Below are positions 37,204-46,309 of a stretch of DNA of 64,000 bases, in pieces (within the stretch, counting starts at the first letter, position 1; every line of letters begins with the position of its first letter). Source of the DNA: Parachlamydia acanthamoebae (GTDB lineage Bacteria > Chlamydiota > Chlamydiia > Chlamydiales > Parachlamydiaceae). The notes beneath the pieces are model-generated. The model was given only the letters and a program-made list of their open reading frames with translations. It had not been told where the DNA came from and searched no databases. Position numbers and translations under genes: made by a program. The stretch spans positions 29,131 through 93,130 of the forward strand of contig NZ_BAWW01000057.1 in assembly GCF_000875975.1 (NCBI RefSeq). The letters are read 5' to 3'.

Positions 37204-37214
37204 TTTTTCCTCCG

Positions 37215-37529
37215 TTAAACTGCTGCAATCTCGGTAATGCGAATGCGTGCATATTTTTGTCTATGGCCAAACTTTCTTCTCTGGTTTTGGCGCTTTTTGT
37301 ATTTAACACTCACAACTTTATCACCCAATACTGTTTCAAGGTATTCGCCTTTTACTAGGTAATTGGAAACGTGTGGTTGGCCAACCGTTGTAGAAGCGCC
37401 ATCGTTCACAAGTAGAACTTCTCGAAATTCTACAACACTTCCTGGAGTTGCATCGAGCAGTTCAACATCGATTGTAGCGTCTTTGGCAACTCGATATTGT
37501 TTTCCGCCGGTTTTAATAATTGCGTACAT
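37215..37529 (-). CDS. rplU: 50S ribosomal protein L21
   Basis: 104 residues. Starts [23 protein letters not shown] and ends [23 protein letters not shown], both typical of L21. GTAGGGAGATAAAA precedes the ATG. First gene of rplU-rpmA-obgE. Confidence 0.97.
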   Translation of the reverse strand: MYAIIKTGGKQYRVAKDATIDVELLDATPGSVVEFREVLLVNDGASTTVGQPHVSNYLVKGEYLETVLGDKVVSVKYKKRQNQRRKFGHRQKYARIRITEIAAV

Positions 37530-37746
37530 TTTTATCTCCCTACAGTCTTCGACCTATTTAGAATAGAAGCTCAGCTACATCTGGGCAAAAAAATCGTCAA
37601 TTTTTTTGGATATTTCTTTCGAAATGTAAGTGAGCCTTTTAAACATAATGCTAAACTATAGCCGAAATCTCGTTTGAAATCAATCAGAAAATCGGGATAA
37701 TTTTGAATATAAAGCTTTGAGAAGAAAAACCAAAAAAACGGGATTT

Positions 37747-38730
37747 ATGAATATTGTTCTTTTACAAAGTCCTCTCTCAATTGAAGAAATTGAACTGTTG
37801 ATGCAAGAATTTCCCCACTATCTTTTTTTAGCCTTTACGGAAACGACCTATCGAAATTTAAGCAAAGAAGATTGGGGAAAAGTCGAAATTATCTATGGAA
37901 ATCGGCTGGCTGAAAATGAATTTGCATTAGCTGATCAATTAAAGTGGATTCATTCACCCTCGGATCAATTAAATCGATTATGTTTAGATTTGATTGCGGA
38001 TCAAGGGAATGTTCAGATCACAGTCACGAGAGAGGAAAATGTGGTGCAAATAGGGGAGTATGTCCTGGGAGTCATGTTGGCTTTTGCGAAAAATCTATTT
38101 AAATGGAAATTTCTTGATCAAGATCCTGCTGCTGTTTGGGCCAGCGAGTTGCGTGATCAAATGTGGACATTGAACGGAAAAAAAATGTTGCAAATTGGGT
38201 TAGGTAAGACCGGATCAGAAGTGGCTCGTATGGCCAAACAATTTGGAATGACCATTTGGGGTGTGCAGCCACACGCTTCTTTTAATCCGTATTGTCACAA
38301 GACATTTTCTTTGGAAAATTTTCATCATTTGATTTCGGAAGTGGATATTGTAAGTCTTTGTTTGCCAAGAAGTCGAACTTTTGAAGAGTGGTTTGGGGTT
38401 AAAGAGTTCGATTTAATGAAAAATGATTCCATCTTAAGTGTTGTTGGGTCTTACAAAATTTTTTCTCAAGCAGCTATAAGCAAAATGCAGCAGTCCACTA
38501 AATTGCGTGGTCTTTTGATTGATTCCTCTTATCAAAATCCCATTCCTCAGGGATCTCTTCTTTGGCAGATTCCGCAGGCGATCATTACGCCTGAAGTCGG
38601 ATCGCGTCCCAAATCTGAGTCAACTGAAGCCTATCGAACATTTCGGTATAATTTGCGTCAGTATGTGCATGGCAATGCCAGTGCCATGCGTAATCGGATC
38701 GATCACAATGCCATGATATTTGATATTTGA
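37747..38730 (+). CDS. D-2-hydroxyacid dehydrogenase-like protein, catalytic residues missing
   Basis: About 327 residues from ATG 37747; an upstream in-frame TTG at 37717 gives an unlikely leader. The fold is that of NAD-dependent D-2-hydroxyacid dehydrogenases, with a Rossmann motif GLGKTGSEVA (151-160). The catalytic triad is not there. The Arg of the usual N-x-x-RG is replaced within SVVGSYKIFS (231-240). The Glu of the usual ExEP is Asn264 (DSSYQNP). The His of TPH is Glu283 (TPEVGSR). It may bind NAD or a ligand without dehydrogenase activity. Stands alone after the rplU cluster, in the opposite direction. Confidence 0.8.
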   Translation: MNIVLLQSPLSIEEIELLMQEFPHYLFLAFTETTYRNLSKEDWGKVEIIYGNRLAENEFALADQLKWIHSPSDQLNRLCLDLIADQGNVQITVTREENVVQIGEYVLGVMLAFAKNLFKWKFLDQDPAAVWASELRDQMWTLNGKKMLQIGLGKTGSEVARMAKQFGMTIWGVQPHASFNPYCHKTFSLENFHHLISEVDIVSLCLPRSRTFEEWFGVKEFDLMKNDSILSVVGSYKIFSQAAISKMQQSTKLRGLLIDSSYQNPIPQGSLLWQIPQAIITPEVGSRPKSESTEAYRTFRYNLRQYVHGNASAMRNRIDHNAMIFDI

Positions 38731-38774
38731 AGACTCCAGATTGGTTGATTGGGACAGTTTCATTTAATGGGATG

Positions 38775-39337
38775 CTATAAATTTGACTCAGTTACGATGT
38801 CGGAGGCTGGTGTGTACTTTAACCCAAGTGCTTTAAGATCAGGGATGTTTTGTTGCAGTTCATGCAAAAATTTTGGGGCTAATAGTTTCTGATAAATGAA
38901 CACGAGTGTTGGTGGTTAATAATTGATATAAACGAATGATGTCATTTGTATCTTTTTCACTCACAGGGGCTTTTGAATTGAGTAATTCGGACAGGTTTGC
39001 ATGAATGGTTCGGATTTTTTCCATAGCGGAGCTTTATCCTCTATAAAACAAAGAGTCGTTCTTTCTTTGCCTTCTCGAAGAGATTTTCCTAGGCCCACCG
39101 ATTCAGCTTCATTAAGTGCATGTGTCATTGTCATTGGAGTAGAGCTTTCGCTAGCTCCAGTGGCGTAAGCCGTTTTTTGCCTTCATAATTTAGAGCATAA
39201 ATAATGACAGCTTGCGTTGCCGGGGTTAATTTAGGGATGGCTCGAAACATCCGGCTGGTTTGGCATCTATCTAACCAATCCTTCCAAAGAAGGTAACTAA
39301 ATCTGTCAGGGGGCACAAATTCAACTTCATGTTTCAT
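38775..39337 (-). pseudogene. Decayed winged-helix (MarR-like) regulator gene
   Basis: Three consecutive minus-strand frames join into one sensible protein of ~190 residues. 39337-39131 gives MKHEVEFVPPDRFSYLLWKD...RLTPLELAKALLQ. 39134-38961 gives MTMTHALNEAESVGLGKSLREGKE... 39024-38860, then a shifted frame to 38775, gives NLSELLNSKAPVSEKD...LHELQQNIPDLKALGL. The first junction restores a winged-helix recognition motif (ELAKALL...MTMTHALNEAESVGL). At least two or three frameshifts are needed, so it is probably dead. The family assignment is by pattern only. Confidence 0.5.
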
Positions 39338-39675
39338 AAGTCTTTTGTGATCATATGAATTTTGTTTGAAATGTTCGTTTTTATCTGAAGTTGTTCCAGG
39401 TGTTTGCGGATCGCGGGGGAGTTAATGTGTTTTCAAGGGCGATAGCCCAGATGTTAGAAATGGCGCAAGGTAGAAATGAACAGATTTTTAAGAAAAAGGG
39501 TGGTCTTCCTTATCTTCCAGGTCTTGGTTCGAAAAAAAAGCATGGAGTGTTTCCTTCAAATAACATTTGAGATCTTGTATTGTATCCATAGAATAAACTA
39601 ACGATAATCTAAAATTTTGCACAATAACATATGCAATGTTATTGATGTTTTATTAACAATAATCACGAGTCAAAA
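39338..39675. other. Region without a convincing gene
   Basis: Short open stretches occur on both strands. On the plus strand about 39370-39570 reads ...FSRAIAQMLEMAQGRNEQIF..., but without a good start. On the minus strand a 33-codon frame starts at ATG 39590-39592. Neither has a ribosome site or a recognisable family. It may be debris next to the decayed regulator. Confidence 0.4.
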
Positions 39676-40320
39676 ATGAATGGAATAGAGTCTGCTTCTA
39701 CTAGGTTCGATATCAAGATATTGGAAAATGGGGAGGTCGAATTAACAAAATTGTTATCACATATTGCTGAACAGCAAAAAAAAGTTCAAGAATGCTTGGG
39801 TTCCATTCATCTGGCAGATCCAGGCTTATCGCAAGAAAGCAATAAAAAAATATTCGGGATATTTAGTGCTAGCTTAATGGAGTTATTAAAAATTAACACT
39901 GTTGTGAGTGATTTTCAGAAAGGGATGGCTATCAAACACAAAATCGTGGTTGCCTATGATGTCTCTAATCAGCTTCTGCAGGCCATGGGGCTTGTGTTGC
40001 TTAATCGGGAAGATTTCAAGGGCAAGAAGGGTATCGAGCTCTATTCCTTGATTACGTCTATCTGGAACTTGAATTACCCGCAAAATAGCAATCATCCACA
40101 TCGAGTGAAAGGGGCGGGTTCTTCTATTGTTGAATTTTGTAAAAAGCTTGGGGCAGAACATCAAGCCGAGTATCTCTATCTTATGGGGGCTCCTGGGGCT
40201 TTATCTTTTTATGAGAGGCTCGGTTTTAAGCGCGATCCTGAATTTGCAGAAAATGGATCGAAAGAAGACCTATTTGCAATCAAGCGCACACCGATGTTTT
40301 GTGATTTAGAATCCAAATAG
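39676..40320 (+). CDS. GNAT-like N-acetyltransferase protein
   Basis: 214 residues. The C-terminal half shows the GNAT core: acetyl-CoA loop RVKGAGSSIVEFC (R-x-x-G-x-G/A) and the motif-B region YLYLMGAPGALSFYERLGFKRD. The N-terminal ~90 residues are helical and not recognised. Substrate unknown. It is isolated between the decayed regulator and the tRNA gene. Confidence 0.7.
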   Translation: MNGIESASTRFDIKILENGEVELTKLLSHIAEQQKKVQECLGSIHLADPGLSQESNKKIFGIFSASLMELLKINTVVSDFQKGMAIKHKIVVAYDVSNQLLQAMGLVLLNREDFKGKKGIELYSLITSIWNLNYPQNSNHPHRVKGAGSSIVEFCKKLGAEHQAEYLYLMGAPGALSFYERLGFKRDPEFAENGSKEDLFAIKRTPMFCDLESK

Positions 40321-40340
40321 AAAATTCAAGGGTTGTGGAG

Positions 40341-40377
40341 ATAAAAAAAAAGCAGAAAAAGCCGAAGCTTTTTCTGC
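40341..40377 (-). terminator. Terminator of tRNA-Phe
   Basis: On the minus strand GCAGAAAAAGC (40377-40367), a TTCG tetraloop and GCTTTTTCTGC (40362-40352), followed by a run of nine or more T. A textbook intrinsic terminator 5 bases after the tRNA. Confidence 0.92.
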
Positions 40378-40382
40378 AAATG

Positions 40383-40455
<73 letters not shown>

Positions 40456-40468
40456 GGATAGAAGGAAA

Positions 40469-40497
40469 AACATAGTCGAATTGCAATTTTTGTGCAA
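40469..40497 (-). promoter_or_regulatory. Candidate promoter for tRNA-Phe
   Basis: On the minus strand TTGCAC (40497-40492), a 17-base spacer, and TATGTT (40474-40469). It ends 14 bases before the tRNA 5' end. Confidence 0.5.
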
Positions 40498-40530
40498 TCA
40501 CTTAATTGCATTTTTTCGATAAAAATGATT

Positions 40531-40555
40531 TATCCCCTTAATAAATAAGGGGATA
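40531..40555. terminator. Hairpin after the tsp gene
   Basis: Perfect 10-bp stem TATCCCCTTA (40531-40540) with TAAGGGGATA (40546-40555). It lies 20 bases after the tsp stop on the minus strand and is followed there by AAATCATTTTTAT, so it likely terminates tsp. Confidence 0.65.
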
Positions 40556-40575
40556 AAAACGAAAAATGCCTCACG

Positions 40576-42615
40576 TTATTTTTCACTCATCGCGGGCTTT
40601 TTCGTGGGATGTACAGAATTTTGAAGGTAGATCATATCTTTTAAGATATTAACAGCCTCAACTAACTGAAGATCTTTGGTGTTGATGGGCTGTGTTTTAT
40701 CATCAGAATTTATGACGACTACTTTCGAGGCGTCGTCCTGGTTGGTTAAAAATTTTTGGTATTGTGTATTACTGACCAATCGATGAGCGCTGTTTTTTCT
40801 TAACACAGGGAGCATCGTGCGCCAAGTACGGATTTTGTGTTGCAGAGTAGGAGAATAATAGCGTAGGTACCAAGGTTTTAAAGTCGGATCGATATCCTCT
40901 AAAAGATCTTCATAAGCAGAGGAAATGGTGTCGTGTGTAAGAGGATATTCAAGAAATTCTTCTCCGATATTTTCTCGGCTAAATTGACTAGGCACAATAA
41001 CATCCGCTTTAACACCCTGAATTTGGGGGGTCTTTCCTGAGACTGTGTAGTATTTTCCAACTGTGACTTTAAAGTAAGAAGAGCCTTTATTGTCAGTGAC
41101 TGTTTGGCTTTGAATCGTCCCTTTTCCATACGTTTGTTCGTCTCCGACGACGAGTGCGACTCCGTAATCTTGTAAGGCCTGAGCTACAATTTCTGCAGCA
41201 GAGGCGGTGGCTTTTGAGGTCAGTACAATTAAAGGCCCATTGTAATAAGCTTTTCCATCCATATCGCGATAAAAACGTTCTTCTCCATTCGAGTACTTAG
41301 AGATTACGATCACGCCATTGGTAATAAAAAGCCCGGCGACTTTGACTGCTTGACTTAAAAAGCCTCCACTGTTTTCGCGTAGGTCTAAAACAAGTCCACG
41401 TATTTTGCCTTTTTGTGTAAGTTCATTCAAGGCTTTGCGGACGTCAAGTTCACTATTGATCCCATGAATCCCCTGATAAAAAGAGTTGAGAGTGACAACT
41501 CCTAATACTCCATCCTCAAAAGACTCATAAGAAGCTTCGGCTCGACCTTCATCAATGGAGATGGCTTCGCTTGTTAAATCCACATGATAGATCGAGCTTG
41601 TGTAATCGTTGTCAGGTGTAGCTGGCTTTTTTAGCACCATGGAGATCACTGATCCCGGTTTGGCTTGCAGGCTATGCATCACTTGATCAAAAGATTGATT
41701 GGTCGCATCTTTACCGTTGATTTTAACAATTTGATCATCAAGCTGTATTTGGCCATTTTTGGCGGCCGGCCCATTTTGTATGATTCGGGCCACAATCATT
41801 CCATCTTCCGTTTCTTGAGGAACTAAACCCACTCCGATGACCCCTTTCTCAAGGCGCATTTTCATGTCATAGGCTTCCGACGCATCATAAAAAGTCGTGT
41901 GGGCATCTAAGCTACGTGTTAAGGCTTTTAAAATATGCATCACAAAAAGATTCTCTCTTTCTGGTTTTGCTAAATCTCGACCCGCTGTATTTCTAAATAA
42001 ATATTTATCTTCTTTTTCACGCTGTTTATTTTCATAGAAGGCGAGAATAGCTTGCTCATTTTTTTGTACTTTAGCCGCGCCATAGTGATTAATTTCAGCA
42101 TTGATAAAGCGCACCATATCTTGCTTAATCCGACTCATTAATTCATTTGTACCACGCACGAAGGGTCGTTTTAAATCGGGGTCTTCCCAATCGCTTTTAG
42201 CATCTTTTGGGTTTTGGTAAAGAAACAATTGCTTGGGGTTTTTGATCAGATTTTGACGAATTTTGCGAGCACGGAGGATAGAGCCTTGAATCATTGAATT
42301 GAGTCGGCTATAGGCTCCAAAATCACTTTTTAAATATTGTTTTAAAAGTTGTTGAGCTTGCTTATCATTGACATTTAAAAAAGGGGTTGTTTCTGTCTCG
42401 AGAAGGTAAGTTCGATCGGGATCAAATTGGTCAATGTAGACTTTAAAGGATGTTTTAAGAATTTGATCAGATATTTTTTTTTGCGATACGTGCTGCTGCA
42501 AAATGTTTTGCATGACTTTATTGACATCGGCCGTTTTAAGGAGTTCATGTTCGGCAGAAAAGGCATAGGAGAAGAGAAAAATCAAAAGAAAGAATAGTCG
42601 TTTACAAATCGGCAT
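40576..42615 (-). CDS. tsp: Tail-specific (C-terminal processing) protease
   Basis: About 679 residues from ATG 42615, where CTGGGAG lies 6-7 bases upstream and a signal peptide begins (MPICKRLFFLLIFLFSYAFSAEH). An earlier ATG at 42642 lacks these. A PDZ domain (GVGLVPQETEDGMIVARI...LDDQIVKING) precedes the S41 protease core, with the nucleophile in TSKATASAAEIVAQAL and the Lys base in DEQTYGKGTIQS. A long helical N-terminal region contains YLLETETTPF. It is the homologue of chlamydial Tsp (CT441), a periplasmic protease. Divergent from scpA. Confidence 0.94.
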   Translation of the reverse strand: MPICKRLFFLLIFLFSYAFSAEHELLKTADVNKVMQNILQQHVSQKKISDQILKTSFKVYIDQFDPDRTYLLETETTPFLNVNDKQAQQLLKQYLKSDFGAYSRLNSMIQGSILRARKIRQNLIKNPKQLFLYQNPKDAKSDWEDPDLKRPFVRGTNELMSRIKQDMVRFINAEINHYGAAKVQKNEQAILAFYENKQREKEDKYLFRNTAGRDLAKPERENLFVMHILKALTRSLDAHTTFYDASEAYDMKMRLEKGVIGVGLVPQETEDGMIVARIIQNGPAAKNGQIQLDDQIVKINGKDATNQSFDQVMHSLQAKPGSVISMVLKKPATPDNDYTSSIYHVDLTSEAISIDEGRAEASYESFEDGVLGVVTLNSFYQGIHGINSELDVRKALNELTQKGKIRGLVLDLRENSGGFLSQAVKVAGLFITNGVIVISKYSNGEERFYRDMDGKAYYNGPLIVLTSKATASAAEIVAQALQDYGVALVVGDEQTYGKGTIQSQTVTDNKGSSYFKVTVGKYYTVSGKTPQIQGVKADVIVPSQFSRENIGEEFLEYPLTHDTISSAYEDLLEDIDPTLKPWYLRYYSPTLQHKIRTWRTMLPVLRKNSAHRLVSNTQYQKFLTNQDDASKVVVINSDDKTQPINTKDLQLVEAVNILKDMIYLQNSVHPTKKPAMSEK

Positions 42616-42820
42616 ATAGGCTCCCAGAAGTTGGAATGTCACTATTCTTAATTATAAATAATTTTTTTAATAAAAACAATTATCTATCTCTTCTATTTCA
42701 AACTAATTTAAAATGATTGCGAAATAAATCTGTTTCACATTCCAAAGCAATGATTTATGCTATGCGCAGAAATCATTCCTCAGCTATGCTAGTGTTTGTG
42801 TTGCAGGGAGATTTAACAAA

Positions 42821-43549
42821 GTGAATCAAGAAACATTTGAATTTGAGAATTTTACGGGATCTCTGGAGTTCCTTTTGCATTTAATCCAAAAAAACGAAAT
42901 CGATATTTTTGAAATTCCGCTACGCAGAATGACTTCCCAGTATTTAGAACGTTTTAAGGATCAAGAGGATGCGCAAATTGATCAAGGCGCGGATTTTATT
43001 GCTTCAGCGGCCTCTTTGCTTTGGATGAAAAGTAAAACACTTTTACCCAAGCATGAGCAAGTTGAAGAGGAAGTCCTTGAGATTGAAGATCCTCATTTTG
43101 AAATTATTCACCACTTAGTCGACTATTGCCGTTTTAAAGATGCCGCCAAAGATCTTGCTGAAAGAGGTGACTCTCAAAGCGTTTATTATTCCCGTGGAAT
43201 CGAACCCTCAGAAATTAAAAAGGGCATGGGATTAGCGCATCTTTCCTTAACAGATTTAGCCGCTCTCTTTCAACAAGCATTGACAAAATTTTCCGCACAA
43301 ACAAAGGTTGTGCAAGAAGAAGTCTGGCGTGTTTCCGATAAAATCCGGCATTTGCGTGTAGAATTAAAAAAATCGGACAGATTCTTATTTGCAGATCTTT
43401 TAGCATGTGCATGTTCCCGTGACGAATTAATTGTGACTTTTTTAGCTGTGTTAGAACTGATGAAACTTGGGGAACTATCTGTATTTAAAGAAATTGAAAC
43501 AAATTTAATTATTTTGAGCTCGCCCTCATCAACAAAAGATATGCATTGA
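42821..43549 (+). CDS. scpA: Segregation and condensation protein A
   Basis: 242 residues, kleisin of the SMC-ScpAB condensin. N-terminal signature FENFTGSLEFLLHLIQKNEIDIFEIPL, and a C-terminal winged helix (FADLLACACSRDELIVTFLAVLELMKLG). GTG start at 42821 with CAGGGAG about 10 bases upstream. Three bases separate it from scpB, so the two are cotranscribed. Confidence 0.93.
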   Translation: MNQETFEFENFTGSLEFLLHLIQKNEIDIFEIPLRRMTSQYLERFKDQEDAQIDQGADFIASAASLLWMKSKTLLPKHEQVEEEVLEIEDPHFEIIHHLVDYCRFKDAAKDLAERGDSQSVYYSRGIEPSEIKKGMGLAHLSLTDLAALFQQALTKFSAQTKVVQEEVWRVSDKIRHLRVELKKSDRFLFADLLACACSRDELIVTFLAVLELMKLGELSVFKEIETNLIILSSPSSTKDMH

Positions 43550-43552
43550 TTT

Positions 43553-44200
43553 ATGACGAATGAAATTAATTTATTCGAGTCCACGTTAGAAACCTGCCTG
43601 ATTAATACGTCTCGAGTAGAAGCGGCCAAAGCGGCTGAAGAAAAATATGATCGGGACCAGCAGTTACAAATGCGCAGGAAAATTAAACAAATTTTAGAAG
43701 CTTTGCTATTTGCCTCGAGCGAGACAGTTTCTTTCAATAAAATGCGCGAGATTATCGAAACTTTTTATCCGATAAAACCGCGTATGCTACGAGAAATTAT
43801 CGAGCAACTTCAAGAAGAATATATTTCACAAGGAAGAGCTTTTCGATTAGAAGAAATTGCGCAAGGATTTGTCCTGCGTTCTTGTGAAGAATATGCCCCC
43901 TATATCCAAATGCTATTTAGGCATAAAAAGTCTGAAAAACTTTCTCAAGCTGCGGCGGAAGTCCTTGCAATCATCGCTTATCGACAGCCCATCACTCGTC
44001 CACAAATCGATGCTATACGCGGAGTAGATTCTTCTGGAACTCTCGTTAATCTTCTTGAGCGAGAGCTTATCGAAGCCGTTGGAAAATTAGAGGCTCCAGG
44101 ACGACCTACCTTATACGCTATTACGCAGAATTTTTTAACTTACTTTGGATTACGGGATTTAAAAGATTTGCCACAATTAGATTTAGGGGCAAAAAGGTAG
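43553..44200 (+). CDS. scpB: Segregation and condensation protein B
   Basis: 215 residues. Two winged-helix domains; the second has the family core KSEKLSQAAAEVLAIIAYRQPITRPQIDAIRGVDSSGTL and GRPTLYAIT. Partner of ScpA. The N-terminal ~40 residues are an extra charged leader before LLFASSETVSFNKM, where most homologues start, so an internal start is possible. Three bases before oppD. Confidence 0.92.
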   Translation: MTNEINLFESTLETCLINTSRVEAAKAAEEKYDRDQQLQMRRKIKQILEALLFASSETVSFNKMREIIETFYPIKPRMLREIIEQLQEEYISQGRAFRLEEIAQGFVLRSCEEYAPYIQMLFRHKKSEKLSQAAAEVLAIIAYRQPITRPQIDAIRGVDSSGTLVNLLERELIEAVGKLEAPGRPTLYAITQNFLTYFGLRDLKDLPQLDLGAKR

Positions 44201-44203
44201 TCA

Positions 44204-45247
44204 ATGACGGATACATCTAAGCCAGTATTACAGGTACGCCACCTCCATACATATTTTCAAGTTGGAAAAAAGCACTTCCCTGTTGTTCAAGATGTATCTT
44301 TTGATTTGCATGCCGGAAAAACGTTGGCAATTGTTGGAGAATCGGGCTGTGGAAAAACCGTGACAGCCTTATCGATTATGCGGATCCTTCCTGTTCCCCC
44401 TGCTTTGCATCCAAAAGGAGAAATTCTATACCGTAATCGCAATCTTTTAGAAATACCAGAAAAAGAGATGGCGCGTATTCGGGGAGCTTCCATTGCGATG
44501 ATTTTTCAAGATCCCACCAATGCTCTGAATCCCGTATATACAATTGGAGAGCAGCTCTTAGAAGTTGTTGAGATGCATCTGAATATTTATGAGGATGAAG
44601 CAACTGCACGTGTCATAAAAGCTCTAAAAGATGTGGGAATATCTTCTCCAGAAGATCGATTGCAAGATTATCCTCACCAGCTTTCGGGTGGAATGAAACA
44701 GCGTGTAATGATTGCCATGGCCCTTGTTTGTGAGCCCGATATTCTGATTGCCGATGAACCAACTACAGCATTAGATGTGACCATTCAAGCGCAAGTATTG
44801 GATTTGATGCGTGATCTTCAGCACAAAAAAGGGATGGCTATTCTTTTAATTACGCACGATATGGGAATTGTAGCGGAGATAGCGAATGAGGTTGCTGTTA
44901 TGTATGCCTCAGAAATTATCGAAAGAGGTCCTGTTGAGAACATTTTTGGGAATATGGCGCATCCTTATACCGTGGGATTGTTTAATTCCAGGCCTGGAGG
45001 AGATCATGAAAGAGGCCGATTAAATGTGATCAAAGGAGCTGTTCCTCCCTTTACACATTATCCAAAGGGATGTCGCTTTCATCCTCGTTGTCCCTATGTC
45101 ATGGGAAAATGTAAAGAAGGGGAAGTTTTGAATTTTGCCATCGAGTCTAGCCTGCACGACACCAAGTGTTGGTTGTATGATCAAACTTCAGAAAGTCAAG
45201 ATAGATTATTCCTCTTATCTCAAGCAAAACCGAAGGCATTGCGATGA
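44204..45247 (+). CDS. oppD: Oligopeptide/dipeptide ABC transporter ATP-binding protein (OppD/DppD type)
   Basis: 347 residues. Walker [14 protein letters not shown], signature [15 protein letters not shown], Walker [15 protein letters not shown] and the switch His in LLITHDM. The oligopeptide-type C-terminal domain contains the Cys-rich [13 protein letters not shown], which in related ATPases binds an Fe-S cluster or metal. It overlaps oppF by 4 bases. No permease or binding-protein gene is present in this window. Confidence 0.94.
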   Translation: MTDTSKPVLQVRHLHTYFQVGKKHFPVVQDVSFDLHAGKTLAIVGESGCGKTVTALSIMRILPVPPALHPKGEILYRNRNLLEIPEKEMARIRGASIAMIFQDPTNALNPVYTIGEQLLEVVEMHLNIYEDEATARVIKALKDVGISSPEDRLQDYPHQLSGGMKQRVMIAMALVCEPDILIADEPTTALDVTIQAQVLDLMRDLQHKKGMAILLITHDMGIVAEIANEVAVMYASEIIERGPVENIFGNMAHPYTVGLFNSRPGGDHERGRLNVIKGAVPPFTHYPKGCRFHPRCPYVMGKCKEGEVLNFAIESSLHDTKCWLYDQTSESQDRLFLLSQAKPKALR

Positions 45248-46227
45248 CAAAGACATTGCTGGAAGTGCGGAATTTGAAAAAGTTTTTTCCTGTCTATTCA
45301 GGGCTCTTTCGCCATCAAACAGCGGAAATTAAGGCTGTAAATGGGATTGATTTCAAAGTCGAAACGGGAAAAGTTTTGGGGATGGTTGGCGAGTCTGGCT
45401 CGGGCAAAAGTACGGCAGGACGTGCCGCTATTCGTTTGATTGAACCGACGGAAGGGCATATTTCTTTTTTAGGACAAGACCTATTAGCCATGAGTCATAG
45501 TGAACTGAAATCTGTTAGAAAAAATGTGCAGATGATCTTTCAAAATCCCTATTCTTCTCTAAACCCCCGTAAAACAATTGGAGAAGCCATTGGAGAAGGG
45601 CTTATCTATCATGGTTTAGTCAAAACGCGAGAAGAGCAGATTGAAACGGTGGCAGAAACGCTTGAGTCTGTCGGATTATCACCAGATGCAATGCGCAAAT
45701 ATCCCCATCAATTTTCAGGAGGGCAACAGCAAAGGATCTGTATCGGACGCGCCATCGCTATGCGACCACAATTGATCATTTGTGATGAAGCCGTTTCAGC
45801 TTTAGATGTTTCCATTCAAGCTCAGGTCTTAAATTTATTGACAGATTTGAAAAATAAAATGGGGTTTAGCTATCTCTTCATTTCCCATGATTTGTCTGTG
45901 ATTGAGCATATCTGTGACGAAGTGGTTGTGCTTTATTTAGGCAAAGTGATGGAGTGTGCTTCCAAACAAGAGCTATTTCGCAATCCAAAGCACCCTTACA
46001 CACAAGCACTTTTATCTGCTATTCCTCGTTCTTACCCAGGTCAAGAAAAAAAAAGGATCCTGTTAAAAGGGGAGATCCCTTCTGCGCAAAATCCGCCTAG
46101 TGGCTGTCCATTTCGCACGCGTTGTCCTTATGCACAGCCTATTTGTGCCGTGACACCCCCTAAAAAGGAGGTGCTGGATTTAGTAAGCGGAAAGAAGGAT
46201 CATATCTATCACTGTATTCTTGATTAA
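45244..46227 (+). CDS. oppF: Oligopeptide/dipeptide ABC transporter ATP-binding protein (OppF/DppF type)
   Basis: 327 residues. Walker A GESGSGKSTAGRA, signature FSGGQQQRICIGRAI, Walker B LIICDEAVSALDVS, switch His FISHDL. The C-terminal Cys-rich segment is CPFRTRCPYAQPIC. In Walker B-adjacent EAVSALD the usual EPxSALD Pro is Ala, which is common in this subfamily. ATGA overlap with oppD shows tight coupling; together they form the heterodimeric motor of a peptide importer. Confidence 0.94.
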   Translation: MTKTLLEVRNLKKFFPVYSGLFRHQTAEIKAVNGIDFKVETGKVLGMVGESGSGKSTAGRAAIRLIEPTEGHISFLGQDLLAMSHSELKSVRKNVQMIFQNPYSSLNPRKTIGEAIGEGLIYHGLVKTREEQIETVAETLESVGLSPDAMRKYPHQFSGGQQQRICIGRAIAMRPQLIICDEAVSALDVSIQAQVLNLLTDLKNKMGFSYLFISHDLSVIEHICDEVVVLYLGKVMECASKQELFRNPKHPYTQALLSAIPRSYPGQEKKRILLKGEIPSAQNPPSGCPFRTRCPYAQPICAVTPPKKEVLDLVSGKKDHIYHCILD

Positions 46228-46309
46228 TTATTATGTGATGTTTTTAAGGGATTTGTATATATACCCAAAATCGTGTAAAATAGGCTGAAAAAAAATTTTA
46301 AGAAACCTC

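Noticed and set aside
40576..42615. Reading the Tsp gene as starting at 42642
   Set aside because: The nine extra residues precede an otherwise perfect signal peptide, and the good ribosome site (CTGGGAG) fits ATG 42615 instead.
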